Notes under the pieces: generated by a model | Told to the model about the DNA's origin: nothing | Database searches by the model: none | What the model saw: the letters and a program-made list of their open reading frames with translations, nothing else | Source: an uncultured Butyrivibrio sp. | GTDB lineage: Bacteria; Bacillota; Clostridia; Lachnospirales; Lachnospiraceae | Direction of reading: 5' to 3' | Length of the DNA: 64,000 nucleotides | Assembly: GCA_945928575.1 (NCBI GenBank) | Contig: CAMENP010000002.1 | Span: forward strand, 62,001-126,000 | Shown here: piece by piece, positions 17,788 through 27,311 of the stretch | Numbering within the stretch: position 1 is the first letter of the stretch | Layout of the letters: each line of letters begins with the position of its first letter | Position numbers and translations under genes: made by a program

Positions 17788-19167
17788 ATGACAGGAAGCA
17801 TTAAAGATTCAATTAAGAAGAAAACAGCATTTGTTCTGTCGGCAACAATTACGTTGGCGGCTGTATTCCTGTTCGCACTTTTGTACTGTATTGTAGGCTA
17901 TAGGAAGAATATACAGTTCTTCAGCGACAGCTATTATTATATATCCAATTCATCGACTTCTTTGTATGATTACAAGGTGAGTATGGAACAGTTCTGCGAA
18001 CAGCAGGATTATTCATACCTGTATGAGGCACAGGGAAAGTTTGATGAGGCGGAGAAAGCATTTACGGATCTTTACAGCAGACGGTTCGGATATGACGGAG
18101 ATGTGCGTACGGTCATCGTTGACATGCAGGATGAATATGACACGATAGATAAATATATGACTGTGATCGAGCAGTCGCAGATCAAAGAACAGGCATATGG
18201 AATATATAATAACACCATATCATTGTATGTAACGGATATAAGGGACAGTCTTGATAATATATCATATGATGTATGGCAGCAGGGCAATTCGGCATACAGT
18301 AAGTTCGCGTCGGGAATAACCGTTGTACAGGTAATAGCAATTATAAGTTTTATAGGACTTGTGGCATCAAGCATTTACTCTGTTTATTTTATCCGTAACA
18401 GGATAGTTGCACCGGTTGTCAATGCTTATGAATGGACCAGACTTTTTAAAGACGGATATTGTGAAATGGCAGATCTTCCTGCCGTAAGGAATGATGAGGT
18501 CGGAAGGCTTGAGGAGGCATTCAACATTGTCAAGGATAAGCTGTCACAGGCCAATGCGCTCAAGGCTCAATATGATGAAGCCATGGAGCGTATCAACACC
18601 GAGGAACAGTATAAGAAAACTTTCGTACAGCAGCTGTATGCTGAGAAGAGAGATAAAGAGGCGATAAGTACGGCGGCCAAACATGACGGACTTACCGGAT
18701 TATATAACAGAAGAACGTTTGACGGAATTGTTGAGGATTTTTTCAACAAAAAGCGGGATAATGCGCGCGGCGCATTGTATCTGATAGATATGGATAATTT
18801 TAAGAATGTCAATGACACACTCGGACATCTTGCAGGAGATGATGCATTGAAGCTGCTTGCGGGTGCCATGCGTATAGTATTTACCGGCGCATACCTCGGA
18901 AGGTATGGAGGAGATGAATTTATTGCTTTTGTACCGGCATTTAAGAATGAGGATGAACTTGAGAATTATGCAGCGGAACTTTGCAAAAAGATGAATACCA
19001 GATTTGAGAGTAACCGGAAATATGTTAATCTGTCGGTAAGCGTCGGAATAGCAATTACCGATAATATATCTGAGTATTCGGAATTATATATGAAAGCTGA
19101 TAAAGCTCTCTATTATTCAAAGGAGAACGGCCGTAACCAATACAAGCTTGAATCCAGAATGGAATAA
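17788..19167 (+). CDS. Membrane-bound diguanylate cyclase (GGDEF)
   Basis: A 459-residue protein that makes c-di-GMP from two GTP. It has an N-terminal membrane helix (about 14-36), an external sensor region of about 150 residues without a recognised fold, a second helix (about 174-200), a HAMP-like linker (IVAPVVNAYEWTRLFKDG) and a GGDEF domain. DGLTGLYNRRTF, DMDNFKNVNDTLGH and the signature GGDEF at 374-378 are intact, so it should be active. The RxxD inhibitory site that usually lies five residues before GGDEF is absent, so product inhibition at that site is not expected. It is followed 20 bases later by the yfhO-type gene, probably in one operon. Confidence 0.92.
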   Translation: MTGSIKDSIKKKTAFVLSATITLAAVFLFALLYCIVGYRKNIQFFSDSYYYISNSSTSLYDYKVSMEQFCEQQDYSYLYEAQGKFDEAEKAFTDLYSRRFGYDGDVRTVIVDMQDEYDTIDKYMTVIEQSQIKEQAYGIYNNTISLYVTDIRDSLDNISYDVWQQGNSAYSKFASGITVVQVIAIISFIGLVASSIYSVYFIRNRIVAPVVNAYEWTRLFKDGYCEMADLPAVRNDEVGRLEEAFNIVKDKLSQANALKAQYDEAMERINTEEQYKKTFVQQLYAEKRDKEAISTAAKHDGLTGLYNRRTFDGIVEDFFNKKRDNARGALYLIDMDNFKNVNDTLGHLAGDDALKLLAGAMRIVFTGAYLGRYGGDEFIAFVPAFKNEDELENYAAELCKKMNTRFESNRKYVNLSVSVGIAITDNISEYSELYMKADKALYYSKENGRNQYKLESRME

Positions 19168-19187
19168 CACATAAGGAGCAACAGACT

Positions 19188-22166
19188 ATGAAGAAATTTA
19201 AGCATATTTGTATAAGTACATTAGTCCCATTAGGTATTATGGGGCTAATTTATTTAATAGCATATTTAACATGTGGTGCAGGACTTGTAACCAATGATTG
19301 TTATGAGCAATATGTGCCTTTTTTTAACGCATACTATGATATAATACACAATAAAGGCAGCATGTTTTATTCTCTTACAGGAAGCATGGGATATGATTTC
19401 TGGGCGGTATTCTCATATTATCTGGTGTCACCGCTTAATCTTATTATGCTTCTGTTTGATAAGGCGGATATCATATATGTTGTCAATGCGCTTATAATTC
19501 TTAAGGTTGCTATATGCGGAGGAACATTCTCGGTATTTATAAAGAACCGTTTTCCGAAAGCTAAATGCAGCAGGGTAGTTCTTTTTTCCGTGATATACGC
19601 ATTAAACGGATTTGTCGCAGGATATATGTGGAACATTATGTGGATGGATGGCATTATGCTGTTCCCGCTTGTGATAATGGGACTTGATATACTTATGCGG
19701 GAAGAGAATTCCAAATGGTACTGGTATACTTTATTTCTTGCCTTGCTGATAATCAATAGCTATTTTATAGGATATATAAGCTGTATTTTTATATTTTTAT
19801 ATTTCTTTACCTATGATTTTAAGAACTTCAAGGATTTCATCAGAAAATTCCTGACAATAGGTTTGTCATCGCTGTTAGCGATAGGAATCAGCGCGGTGAT
19901 CCTTTTTCCTTCGCTTGGAGGACTTCAGGATACGTCAATATCATCCGAGTCGCTTCCGGCAATGGAATTCTACGGAAATTATGTTGACAGTTTTAAGAAT
20001 ATAATGGTTGCCGTTAATCCTGTCGGAATCGATTTTAACAGTAATCGTGCCAATCTGTTCATGACGACATTTGTACTGCTTATGGGAATTACGTATTTTA
20101 CAACAGGAAGCGTAAAGCCAAGTCATAAAATCCGCAACGGAATCCTGCTTGCAATAATGCTTTTCAGCCTTAATTTCAAGCCTTTGAATTTCATATGGCA
20201 TGGAATGCATGAGCAGACGGGAATACCTAACAGATTCTCGTTTCTGATAATCTTCATGCTGATTACAATGGCATTCGAGGTGTGCCATAAGCGGAAGAAA
20301 CAGGTTAAGAAAAGTTCAATGGCGGCAGCGATGGTATTACTTCTTGCCGGATATGCAGCAATGGCTTATTTCAACAATGATCTTATAATTCCGGCTGTAA
20401 TAACGGGCGTTATACTTATATTATACTTTGTTATAATGGCATTTGCGGCGGGCAAGGCAAAGTTCGTACTTATACAGGTGTTTGCATACGGAGAGATTGT
20501 GGTAATGCTTCTGGCCGGAATATTTACCGTCAGCAGCAGACCGATGGGCGATTACGGAAAATATATTAATGATTTTAATACGATCAACGCATCCAAGGAA
20601 CCCGGATTTTATCGCGAGAAAATCGACGAAGTGTATACTGTACAAGAGGACAGAATGAATTATGATATAAATATTGATGTTAATAATCTGTCATTTGATA
20701 CCATAACATCTGATTGCCGGTTCCTTAAGAATCTGGGACACCTTTCGATAGTGAATGAGGCAACTGTATACGGAATTAATTCAATGTCGCTTTTCAATAC
20801 ATTCAATAACTATGCATTAACCGAATTATATTGTAAAACAGGGGCAACCGGAGGCATTAATAATGTTATGTATTTCGGTGAGAATGCATTTATGGATATG
20901 CTTCTCGGCGTGAAATATTATTACACAAGATATTACGATGTTAATTCGTCGGCTTATGAATTTGACAGAGAAGTCGGCGGTGTTAAGGTGTATGATAACC
21001 GTTATGCGTTGAGTACCGGATATGCCATTCCGGAGAGTTTTGCCGCATATACATACGGAAACGGCTCTAATCCGTTCACGAATATGAATGATATGAGCAA
21101 AGCACTTGGAGGCGGCAAAATCTATGATCTTAATTCCACAAGGCTTCTCAGTGATAATCTGGAATCGGATGGCACAAGGACGTACGGAATTACTGCTGAC
21201 AATGAAGAGATGCTTATATATGTGCAGTCAGCGGATATAAGAAAAATAGATATTACCGTAAACGGTAAGAATGTATATACCGGAAACAGGACGATGTCGG
21301 TTATAGACATCGGAAATGTGTCAAAGAGTGATGAAATCAATGTAATACTTACATATACGCCGGATCACGGAAATGATATTACATCCCTTCTTTATTCGGC
21401 TTCGGTTGATAATGAGGCCATTGCCGGATTATATGATGAACTCTCGAAAGAGATGTTTGTGACTACCGGTTATAACAACGACCGCATCAAAGGCAGCATT
21501 GAACTTAATGAGGCAGGCAATGTGTTGTTTACTATACCGAATGCCAAAGCAGAGAGCTATATACAGAAGCTGCTTCCGGAGAATGTTGCAAAGAAGTATG
21601 AGGAATTGTTCCCGGCCGGAGGATGGAAGATTAAGGCGGACGGACAGATAATCGATGCAGAGACATGGAACGATGTGTTTATTATGTTAAAGCTTGATGC
21701 AGGCAGACATGATATTGAAATGGTTTACGTTACACCGGGATTTTATGACGGTGCACTGATTTCGATTATTTCGGCAATTATATTTATAATTGCACTTGCA
21801 GTAACACTTTCGCGTAAGCACAGCCGCCGTTTGAAAGAAAATGAGCCGAAAGAAGAGGCTTTTGAACCGGAAGTGAAAGCGAATGAGCCGGCAGAAGAGG
21901 CTTCTGAGCCGGAAGTGAAAGAGGATGCCATACCGGATACCGGAGTGCAGCTACCGGATAAAATTAAACTTCCGACAGAAGAGACGGCAATAACTGATGA
22001 TGTAAATCCGGAAAAAGAGACGGCAGTAGCTGATGATGTGAAACCGGAAAAAGAGACGGCTGCAACGAATAATATAAAGCCGGTGAAACATAAGAAGAAT
22101 GACCGACCGATTGCGGTGATCAATCTTATGAATATCCAGAATGAGAATGGCAAAGATAAGAATTAA
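19188..22166 (+). CDS. YfhO-family multispanning membrane protein
   Basis: A 992-residue protein with about a dozen membrane helices over residues 1-440, an extracytoplasmic region (about 440-860), a last helix near 865-885 and a cytoplasmic tail. YfhO proteins are GT-C-like and act in glycosylating lipoteichoic acid or other envelope polymers. GLVTNDCYEQYVPFFNAYYD at the start and the MWNIMWMDGIMLFPLVI stretch fit the family. The tail is unusual: about 100 acidic residues with short repeats of EPEVK and DDVxPEKETA, ending in a basic patch. AAGGAG precedes the ATG. It is likely co-transcribed with the diguanylate cyclase, which suggests c-di-GMP-linked envelope control, but only by position. 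Confidence 0.85.
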   Translation: MKKFKHICISTLVPLGIMGLIYLIAYLTCGAGLVTNDCYEQYVPFFNAYYDIIHNKGSMFYSLTGSMGYDFWAVFSYYLVSPLNLIMLLFDKADIIYVVNALIILKVAICGGTFSVFIKNRFPKAKCSRVVLFSVIYALNGFVAGYMWNIMWMDGIMLFPLVIMGLDILMREENSKWYWYTLFLALLIINSYFIGYISCIFIFLYFFTYDFKNFKDFIRKFLTIGLSSLLAIGISAVILFPSLGGLQDTSISSESLPAMEFYGNYVDSFKNIMVAVNPVGIDFNSNRANLFMTTFVLLMGITYFTTGSVKPSHKIRNGILLAIMLFSLNFKPLNFIWHGMHEQTGIPNRFSFLIIFMLITMAFEVCHKRKKQVKKSSMAAAMVLLLAGYAAMAYFNNDLIIPAVITGVILILYFVIMAFAAGKAKFVLIQVFAYGEIVVMLLAGIFTVSSRPMGDYGKYINDFNTINASKEPGFYREKIDEVYTVQEDRMNYDINIDVNNLSFDTITSDCRFLKNLGHLSIVNEATVYGINSMSLFNTFNNYALTELYCKTGATGGINNVMYFGENAFMDMLLGVKYYYTRYYDVNSSAYEFDREVGGVKVYDNRYALSTGYAIPESFAAYTYGNGSNPFTNMNDMSKALGGGKIYDLNSTRLLSDNLESDGTRTYGITADNEEMLIYVQSADIRKIDITVNGKNVYTGNRTMSVIDIGNVSKSDEINVILTYTPDHGNDITSLLYSASVDNEAIAGLYDELSKEMFVTTGYNNDRIKGSIELNEAGNVLFTIPNAKAESYIQKLLPENVAKKYEELFPAGGWKIKADGQIIDAETWNDVFIMLKLDAGRHDIEMVYVTPGFYDGALISIISAIIFIIALAVTLSRKHSRRLKENEPKEEAFEPEVKANEPAEEASEPEVKEDAIPDTGVQLPDKIKLPTEETAITDDVNPEKETAVADDVKPEKETAATNNIKPVKHKKNDRPIAVINLMNIQNENGKDKN

Positions 22167-22738
22167 AGATTTATAATTACAGCATTGAAAAATTCAGCCT
22201 CGGAGATATCATGTGTTATCATTAATATGGTATCGTCCGGGGTTTCTTTGCGGACTGAGTTCATTACGGCAAGCCTGGTGGCTTCATCAAGACCTTTGAA
22301 CGGTTCGTCCATTATAAGAAGGTTATGAGAAGATATGAGCGCACGGATAATCGCGATGCGGCGTTTCATGCCTCCGCTTAAGTCGCGTACTTTCCGCGAA
22401 ACACAATCGGCTAATCTAAAATCCGACATTAATCCCGGAATGCGGGAGATTTGTTCCTTGTTGTCGCAGACAATTCTTATATTTCTGGAAGCAGACATGC
22501 CTTCACACAGTCTGTCCTCCTGGAAGACGGCACTGATTTTAAGATCCTCATCACAGCTTATCGTTCCGGTGTAAGGAATAAGTCCCATGACGGCGTTGAT
22601 AAGGGATGTCTTGCCGATTCCGGATGCCCCCATAACGGCATAGATTCTGCCGGGTTCAATAGTGTAAGAAAAATTATCTATAACTTTATTATCACCATAT
22701 TGTATTGTGAGTGAATCAATTATTATGGGATTTTTCAT
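22163..22738 (-). CDS. ABC transporter ATP-binding protein (SsuB/TauB type)
   Basis: A 191-residue ATPase, somewhat short for the family. It has Walker A GASGIGKTS, signature LSGGMKRR, Walker B LLIMDEPFKGLD and the switch histidine in MITHD, so the catalytic set is complete. It ends right after the H-loop region, lacking the usual C-terminal 40-50 residues. The ATG has GGAGG 9 bases upstream, within the permease gene, which it overlaps by 23 bases. It powers the permease encoded just before it. Its stop overlaps the convergent yfhO-type gene's end by 4 bases. Confidence 0.9.
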   Translation of the reverse strand: MKNPIIIDSLTIQYGDNKVIDNFSYTIEPGRIYAVMGASGIGKTSLINAVMGLIPYTGTISCDEDLKISAVFQEDRLCEGMSASRNIRIVCDNKEQISRIPGLMSDFRLADCVSRKVRDLSGGMKRRIAIIRALISSHNLLIMDEPFKGLDEATRLAVMNSVRKETPDDTILMITHDISEAEFFNAVIINL

Positions 22739-23492
22739 GTGAACTGCCTCCGAGTGAATTACTTATGATATGCAGCAATAAAGTGATTAATTTCTCACAT
22801 GCCACGCTTACAATGATAATGGTTATGGTCCATGCAAACAATTTCGGCGTTTCCAGATACAATTTAGCTTTATACAGTTCATTGCCTACAGAACCTCGTA
22901 TAAGTCCGATTATTTCTGCGGCAATGCCCGATTTCCAGGCAAAACCGGTGGCAACGGCAGCTGCGCTTACAAGGGACGGCATTACCGAAGGAATGAAAAT
23001 ATACCTGATGCGTTTTATCAATGACAATCTGTATACTTTGGCAAACTCCAACATTTTACGGTCGGTGTTTTTGAGAGCAGACAGCATCTGAGAATATATT
23101 ATCGGCATGACCATTGTAGCTGATATGAGTGTGGAAAGCGCAGACGATTTAAGCCACAGCAGGGCGAGAATTACAAATGATGCCACAGGAACCGCACGTA
23201 TTACCTTGACCGGTATATTAATAAAGACCTCAAGATAATAACAGCAGAAAGAGGGAATTGCAAGCAGGATACCTGAAATCATCCCAATGATAAAACCTGT
23301 CATTATGCCGCGCAGCGAATATAGTATGTCTGCGTAGAATCCCGGTGTTGATGCCATTGACACCAAAGCACCGATAACGGCATTCGGTGCCGGAAAGAAA
23401 ATGTCTTTTCCGACAGCCGAAGAAACTGCGTACCAGATTATTAACCATATGGATATACATGCAATTGTTGTTATTATCTTTTTGGCCTTCAT
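22716..23492 (-). CDS. ABC transporter permease (SsuC/TauC type)
   Basis: A 258-residue membrane protein with about six helices of the binding-protein-dependent inner-membrane family. The cytoplasmic coupling loop is seen as RYIFIPSVMPSLVSAAAVATGFAWKS-type sequence (about residues 163-190; the EAA-type motif). The partners are the ATPase downstream (23-base overlap) and the binding lipoprotein upstream (11-base gap). Family substrates include sulfonates, nitrate, thiamine precursors and related small molecules; the substrate here is unknown. Confidence 0.9.
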   Translation of the reverse strand: MKAKKIITTIACISIWLIIWYAVSSAVGKDIFFPAPNAVIGALVSMASTPGFYADILYSLRGIMTGFIIGMISGILLAIPSFCCYYLEVFINIPVKVIRAVPVASFVILALLWLKSSALSTLISATMVMPIIYSQMLSALKNTDRKMLEFAKVYRLSLIKRIRYIFIPSVMPSLVSAAAVATGFAWKSGIAAEIIGLIRGSVGNELYKAKLYLETPKLFAWTITIIIVSVACEKLITLLLHIISNSLGGSSHEKSHNN

Positions 23493-23503
23493 ATAATAAA
23501 ATC

Positions 23504-24565
23504 CTATTCAGCTATATAATAGATTCCGTCATCAGGAAGCTTTCCGCCGACTGCTTTAGGGTTGGCATCAAAAAGCACCTTAAGATATGATGAAACCTTA
23601 GTCTTCATGTCATCACCCGTGATGAATGTTACGTTACATTCCGGGATAGCTTTCTTGGCAATTGCGGCTTTGAAAATATCAAAATTCTCAACAAGTGCTG
23701 CTGTGTCCTCTACGTTGGAATTGGCATATTCCGCAGAAGCTTTATACTCATCAAGGAAAGCCTTAAACTGTTCAGGATGTTCTTCGATAAATGCTTTTCT
23801 CGCAATGAGAACTCCTGTAACAACGGTGCTGTTTTTATCTGCTTTTTCCCATTCTTCCGTTACATCAAAAGCAACTTTAAGTCCGTCAACCTTGGTCTGT
23901 GCAACAGTAACATAAGGCTGTGGAAGCATTGCAATGGCTGAGTCCATAGTTGCGATAGTTGATACCACCTCGGATGCCTCGGAACAGAATTCAATGGTTA
24001 CATCCTTATCCGGATCAAGTCCGTTCTGTGAAAGAAGATATCTTAAAGTATATTCAGGCGTTGTTCCCTGGCCGGTTGTGTAAATTGTCTTGCCTTTAAG
24101 ATCGGCGATTGAACCGAGTTCCTCACCTTTTTCAACAATATAGAGTACACCGAGAGTATTAACTGCGGCGATTACAACCTGTCCTTCAGTCTTATTGTAA
24201 AGAACGGAAGCGAGGTTACAAGGAACTGCAGCCACATCAAGATCACCTTTTACCATACCTGTGCTTATCTCATCAGCTGTTCCGTAGATGGAATAATTGT
24301 ACTTATTAACAGTGTTTCCCGCATCCGAATCGGAAAAAAGTTTAACAAGTCCGATTGATGTAGGACCTTTGAGTGAAGCGATGTTAAAATCACATCCTTC
24401 AACCTTGGCCGGCTCGGTCGGGGCATCTGCCGTGGTGCCATCCTCAGATGCGGCAGTTGTACCGTTATCCGCGGTGGTGCCTGTCTGTGATGATGTTTTG
24501 CCGCATGCGGTAAGTCCGAAAATCATTGCTGCGACAAGAAACAGTGCAAGTAATTTCTTTTTCAT
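23504..24565 (-). CDS. ABC transporter substrate-binding lipoprotein (SsuA/THI5-like)
   Basis: A 353-residue exported lipoprotein with lipobox LTAC (Cys21) and an Ala/Thr/Asp-rich linker to about residue 55. The binding domain follows, with GPTSIGLVKLF, GDLDVAAVPCNLASVLYNK and GKTIYTTGQGTTPEYTLRYLL, the pattern of SsuA/TauA/THI5-like periplasmic proteins. It captures a small molecule for the permease and ATPase encoded downstream. AAAGGA-type spacing precedes the ATG, 16 bases after the TM1266-family gene. The ligand cannot be read from sequence, but the context suggests a link with hydrogenase metabolism. Confidence 0.9.
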   Translation of the reverse strand: MKKKLLALFLVAAMIFGLTACGKTSSQTGTTADNGTTAASEDGTTADAPTEPAKVEGCDFNIASLKGPTSIGLVKLFSDSDAGNTVNKYNYSIYGTADEISTGMVKGDLDVAAVPCNLASVLYNKTEGQVVIAAVNTLGVLYIVEKGEELGSIADLKGKTIYTTGQGTTPEYTLRYLLSQNGLDPDKDVTIEFCSEASEVVSTIATMDSAIAMLPQPYVTVAQTKVDGLKVAFDVTEEWEKADKNSTVVTGVLIARKAFIEEHPEQFKAFLDEYKASAEYANSNVEDTAALVENFDIFKAAIAKKAIPECNVTFITGDDMKTKVSSYLKVLFDANPKAVGGKLPDDGIYYIAE

Positions 24566-24581
24566 AATATTTCATATCCTT

Positions 24582-24839
24582 TCATGTGTTCTGCCCGGTC
24601 ACAGTCTGCATTGCTTTAGCCGTAACACCGGGAATGTTAACCAGTTTTCCTGACAAAGTGCTGATTGTGTCAGCCGGAGCGCACACAATAACGGATATTA
24701 TGTTGAAATTCTTTTCCTTATAGGGGATGCCAAGACGGCCTACCACATAACTGCTGTACTCATGCAGAAGGTCATTGACTTTCGATGCTTTGGAATTATC
24801 TTTGATAAAAATTCCGATGATTGCTACTTTCTCTTCCAT
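24582..24839 (-). CDS. TM1266-family putative iron-only hydrogenase system regulator
   Basis: An 85-residue ACT/NikR-C-like protein starting MEEKVAIIGIFIKD and containing VGRLGIPYKEKNFNIISVIV, the pattern of the TM1266 family named a putative [FeFe]-hydrogenase system regulator. It has no DNA-binding helix, only the small ligand-type domain. AAAGGA lies 7 bases before the ATG. It is the first gene of a four-gene operon with a complete ABC importer, behind a good promoter at 24898-24926. The link to hydrogenase is family knowledge; no hydrogenase gene is in the window. Confidence 0.85.
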   Translation of the reverse strand: MEEKVAIIGIFIKDNSKASKVNDLLHEYSSYVVGRLGIPYKEKNFNIISVIVCAPADTISTLSGKLVNIPGVTAKAMQTVTGQNT

Positions 24840-24897
24840 AATAAATCCTTTCTTGACTTCAGGGAGTATCCCTTTGTTTCAGAAAACCTGTGTGGAT

Positions 24898-24926
24898 ATT
24901 GTACTACGGCGGCAGTTATTTGACAA
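24898..24926 (-). promoter_or_regulatory. Promoter of the TM1266-ABC operon
   Basis: On the minus strand TTGTCA and TACAAT are separated by 17 bases. The leader also holds a small hairpin AGGGA/TCCCT at 24861-24873. Confidence 0.65.
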
Positions 24927-24966
24927 GTGGGGAAAACAAAAACAGTGGCGGAAGGTGGTTAACATA

Positions 24967-24975
24967 TGGTATAAT
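24967..24975 (+). promoter_or_regulatory. Extended -10 promoter of the surface-polymer cluster
   Basis: TGG-TATAAT, an extended -10 without a clear -35, about 35 bases before the first gene of the 25-33 kb cluster. Confidence 0.5.
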
Positions 24976-25008
24976 TTTTTCGATATATACTAAGGGTGAA
25001 TGCGTAAA

Positions 25009-26478
25009 ATGAACAGATATACAAAAAACAAAATAATTTCAAATCTTCATATCCTAAATAAAAAAAACCAACAAATTAAAAATGCTATCATAGATAATAA
25101 ATCAGAAAAGATAAAGCAATTACTATGTGAATGTCAGAACATAGCGATAAATACCGGTAATATAATCGAAGCATCTTCCGATTGCCAGTTGGCAATACAA
25201 AATCTTGAAAATTACTGTGAAGAAGCCTATCTCATATATACGCAGGTGTGCGATGGGAATATTAATTATGATCCGCTCCCCACTTTTATGAGTTACATAG
25301 ATTTGGCGGAAGAATGTATAAACAACATAAAAATTAAGACAGAAGTGGTATTCTGTCCATATAAGGCTTCAATGTGGGATTCATTTGAAAGCATTTGGGT
25401 AGCGGCATCGGAAGACGATGAATGCGATGTGTTTGTGGTCGCAATACCTTACTATGACCGGAAGCCGGATAAGACAGTGGGAGGATTTCATTATGAAGGA
25501 GATAAGTATCCTAAGAATGTTCATATAACGCATTATAATGATTACAATTTCAGCCTTAGACACCCTGATTTAATATATATTCATAACCCATATGATGGTG
25601 GTAATTATGTTACCAGCGTTGATGCAAGATTTTACTCGGATGAACTCAAAAAGTATACCGAATGTCTGGTATATGTACCTTATTTTGTTGCTGGATACTA
25701 TGCAGATGAAAAAAGAGCATTAAATAATATTCCATTGTGTATAAATAATGTTGATGTAGTTGTTCTGCAAAGTGAACAGCAGAAAATGGCATTGTCATTT
25801 AATGGAATGTATGATACTAAAATGGCAGTGTTAGGTTCACCAAAGATAGATAAAGCGCTTGATGATGGAATAGTTATTCCTGAGAATCTGGCAAGTAAGA
25901 TTGGGGATAAAAAAGTGCTTTTATTAAATACATCAATATCAAAAGTGCTTAGAGATGAAAACTGGGCAGATGAAATGCAGAATATTTTCGATGCATTTGA
26001 AAAAGATGATTCTTTTTTTGCAATATGGAGACCACATCCGCTACTTGCCGCAACGATCAATGCTATGAGGCCGGATCAAAAACAAAAGACCGAAGATTTT
26101 ATGTGTAAAGTTCAGAAAATGAATAATGTATTTATTGATACATATGATGATGCATATGTATCAATGAAAGTATCAGATTGTATGATAAGTGATTATAGTT
26201 CACTTATTATGCAATATACAGCGACTGGTAAACCTACTCTTGTTTTGGACGGATCTGCTTCTTACAGAAAAACCAAGATAGTATGTTGCGATTATTTTTC
26301 AAATTATTTTGTTAATGATGGCGAAACATACGAATCATTTTTCAAAATGATTAAATCGGGATGTGACTATAAAAAAACAGAGAGAATGAGATATTTCAAA
26401 GAATCCGTTGTCAATGCTGACGGAAGTTGCGGAAGAAAGGTACATGATTATATCAAACGGATAATCAGGAACAAATAA
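25009..26478 (+). CDS. CDP-glycerol glycerophosphotransferase family protein
   Basis: A 489-residue enzyme of the TagB/TagF family, which transfers glycerol-phosphate or related polyol-phosphate units from CDP-linked donors to a wall polymer at the inner membrane face. A helical N-terminal 100 residues is followed by a GT-B-like part with VFCPYKASMWDSFESIW, HNPYDGGNYVT, the IWRPHPLL motif and SDYSSLIMQYTATGKPTLVLDG; the His-Pro and Asp-Tyr-Ser-Ser motifs are family hallmarks. An in-frame ATG at 25000 touches the AAGGGTGA ribosome site, whereas the ATG at 25009 is well spaced, so 25009 is chosen. First gene of the AT-rich cluster. Confidence 0.85.
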   Translation: MNRYTKNKIISNLHILNKKNQQIKNAIIDNKSEKIKQLLCECQNIAINTGNIIEASSDCQLAIQNLENYCEEAYLIYTQVCDGNINYDPLPTFMSYIDLAEECINNIKIKTEVVFCPYKASMWDSFESIWVAASEDDECDVFVVAIPYYDRKPDKTVGGFHYEGDKYPKNVHITHYNDYNFSLRHPDLIYIHNPYDGGNYVTSVDARFYSDELKKYTECLVYVPYFVAGYYADEKRALNNIPLCINNVDVVVLQSEQQKMALSFNGMYDTKMAVLGSPKIDKALDDGIVIPENLASKIGDKKVLLLNTSISKVLRDENWADEMQNIFDAFEKDDSFFAIWRPHPLLAATINAMRPDQKQKTEDFMCKVQKMNNVFIDTYDDAYVSMKVSDCMISDYSSLIMQYTATGKPTLVLDGSASYRKTKIVCCDYFSNYFVNDGETYESFFKMIKSGCDYKKTERMRYFKESVVNADGSCGRKVHDYIKRIIRNK

Positions 26479-26480
26479 AT

Positions 26481-27311
26481 ATGAGTATAATATTTTCACA
26501 GGATGAACTTGATAAGATTCATCAGATACAATTGCAGATGTTGATCGAATTTGACAGAATTTGCCGAAAATATAATATTAAATATATAATTTCTGGGGGA
26601 ACACTTCTTGGCGCAGTAAGAAATGGAAAATTCATTCCTTGGGATGATGATATAGATATAAGGATGGAACGTAGGGAATACGAGAAATTTTGTGAGATAT
26701 GTAATGATGAGCTAGATATACAACAGTATTTTTTTCAGAATCATAAGACAGATTTGGAATATCCATGGTATTATGCTAAAATAAGATATATTCATTCGAA
26801 ATATACTAGAACAGGTCAGGAACACCTGAAAATGCAGGATGGTATATTTATTGATATTATGCCGGCAGACGGGCTTCCCAATGATGTATTTATAAGAAAA
26901 ATTGTAATATTAAAATGCTACATATTAAAGAAATGCCTTTATGCATCTGTCGGAAAGGTATCAGAAAAAAGTAAGCTGGCGAGAAATTGGTACAAATTAT
27001 TAAGTAAAATTCCAAGGCGAAAGATATTTGCTGCGTTTGACAGAATGTCATACAAGTATGCATCGGATAAATATAAATATGTTACAAGTTATTCATTTGT
27101 AAAATGCCGCCAGAAAGAATTCACGGAGAGATTGTGGCATTTGAATTGTGTTGAATTGGAATTTGAAGGACGTAAGTTCTTAGCTCCAAAAGAATATGAC
27201 AGGTGGCTTTCCATGACATATGGGTCGGATTATATAACCCCACCACCACAGTCAGAACGTTTCGGACATAATGAAATAACAGAATTCTATATAGAGGAGG
27301 ACACAAAGTGA
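26481..27311 (+). CDS. LicD family phosphotransferase (first copy)
   Basis: A 276-residue LicD protein. LicD enzymes are nucleotidyltransferase-fold proteins that move phosphocholine or other phospho-substituents from a CDP-activated donor onto a surface glycan. The active-site block GTLLGAVRNGKFIPWDDDID lies near residues 41-60 with all three acidic residues, and DGIFIDIMPADG follows. The gene starts two bases after the CDP-glycerol-type gene and overlaps the next start by GTGA, so the genes are translationally coupled. Confidence 0.92.
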   Translation: MSIIFSQDELDKIHQIQLQMLIEFDRICRKYNIKYIISGGTLLGAVRNGKFIPWDDDIDIRMERREYEKFCEICNDELDIQQYFFQNHKTDLEYPWYYAKIRYIHSKYTRTGQEHLKMQDGIFIDIMPADGLPNDVFIRKIVILKCYILKKCLYASVGKVSEKSKLARNWYKLLSKIPRRKIFAAFDRMSYKYASDKYKYVTSYSFVKCRQKEFTERLWHLNCVELEFEGRKFLAPKEYDRWLSMTYGSDYITPPPQSERFGHNEITEFYIEEDTK

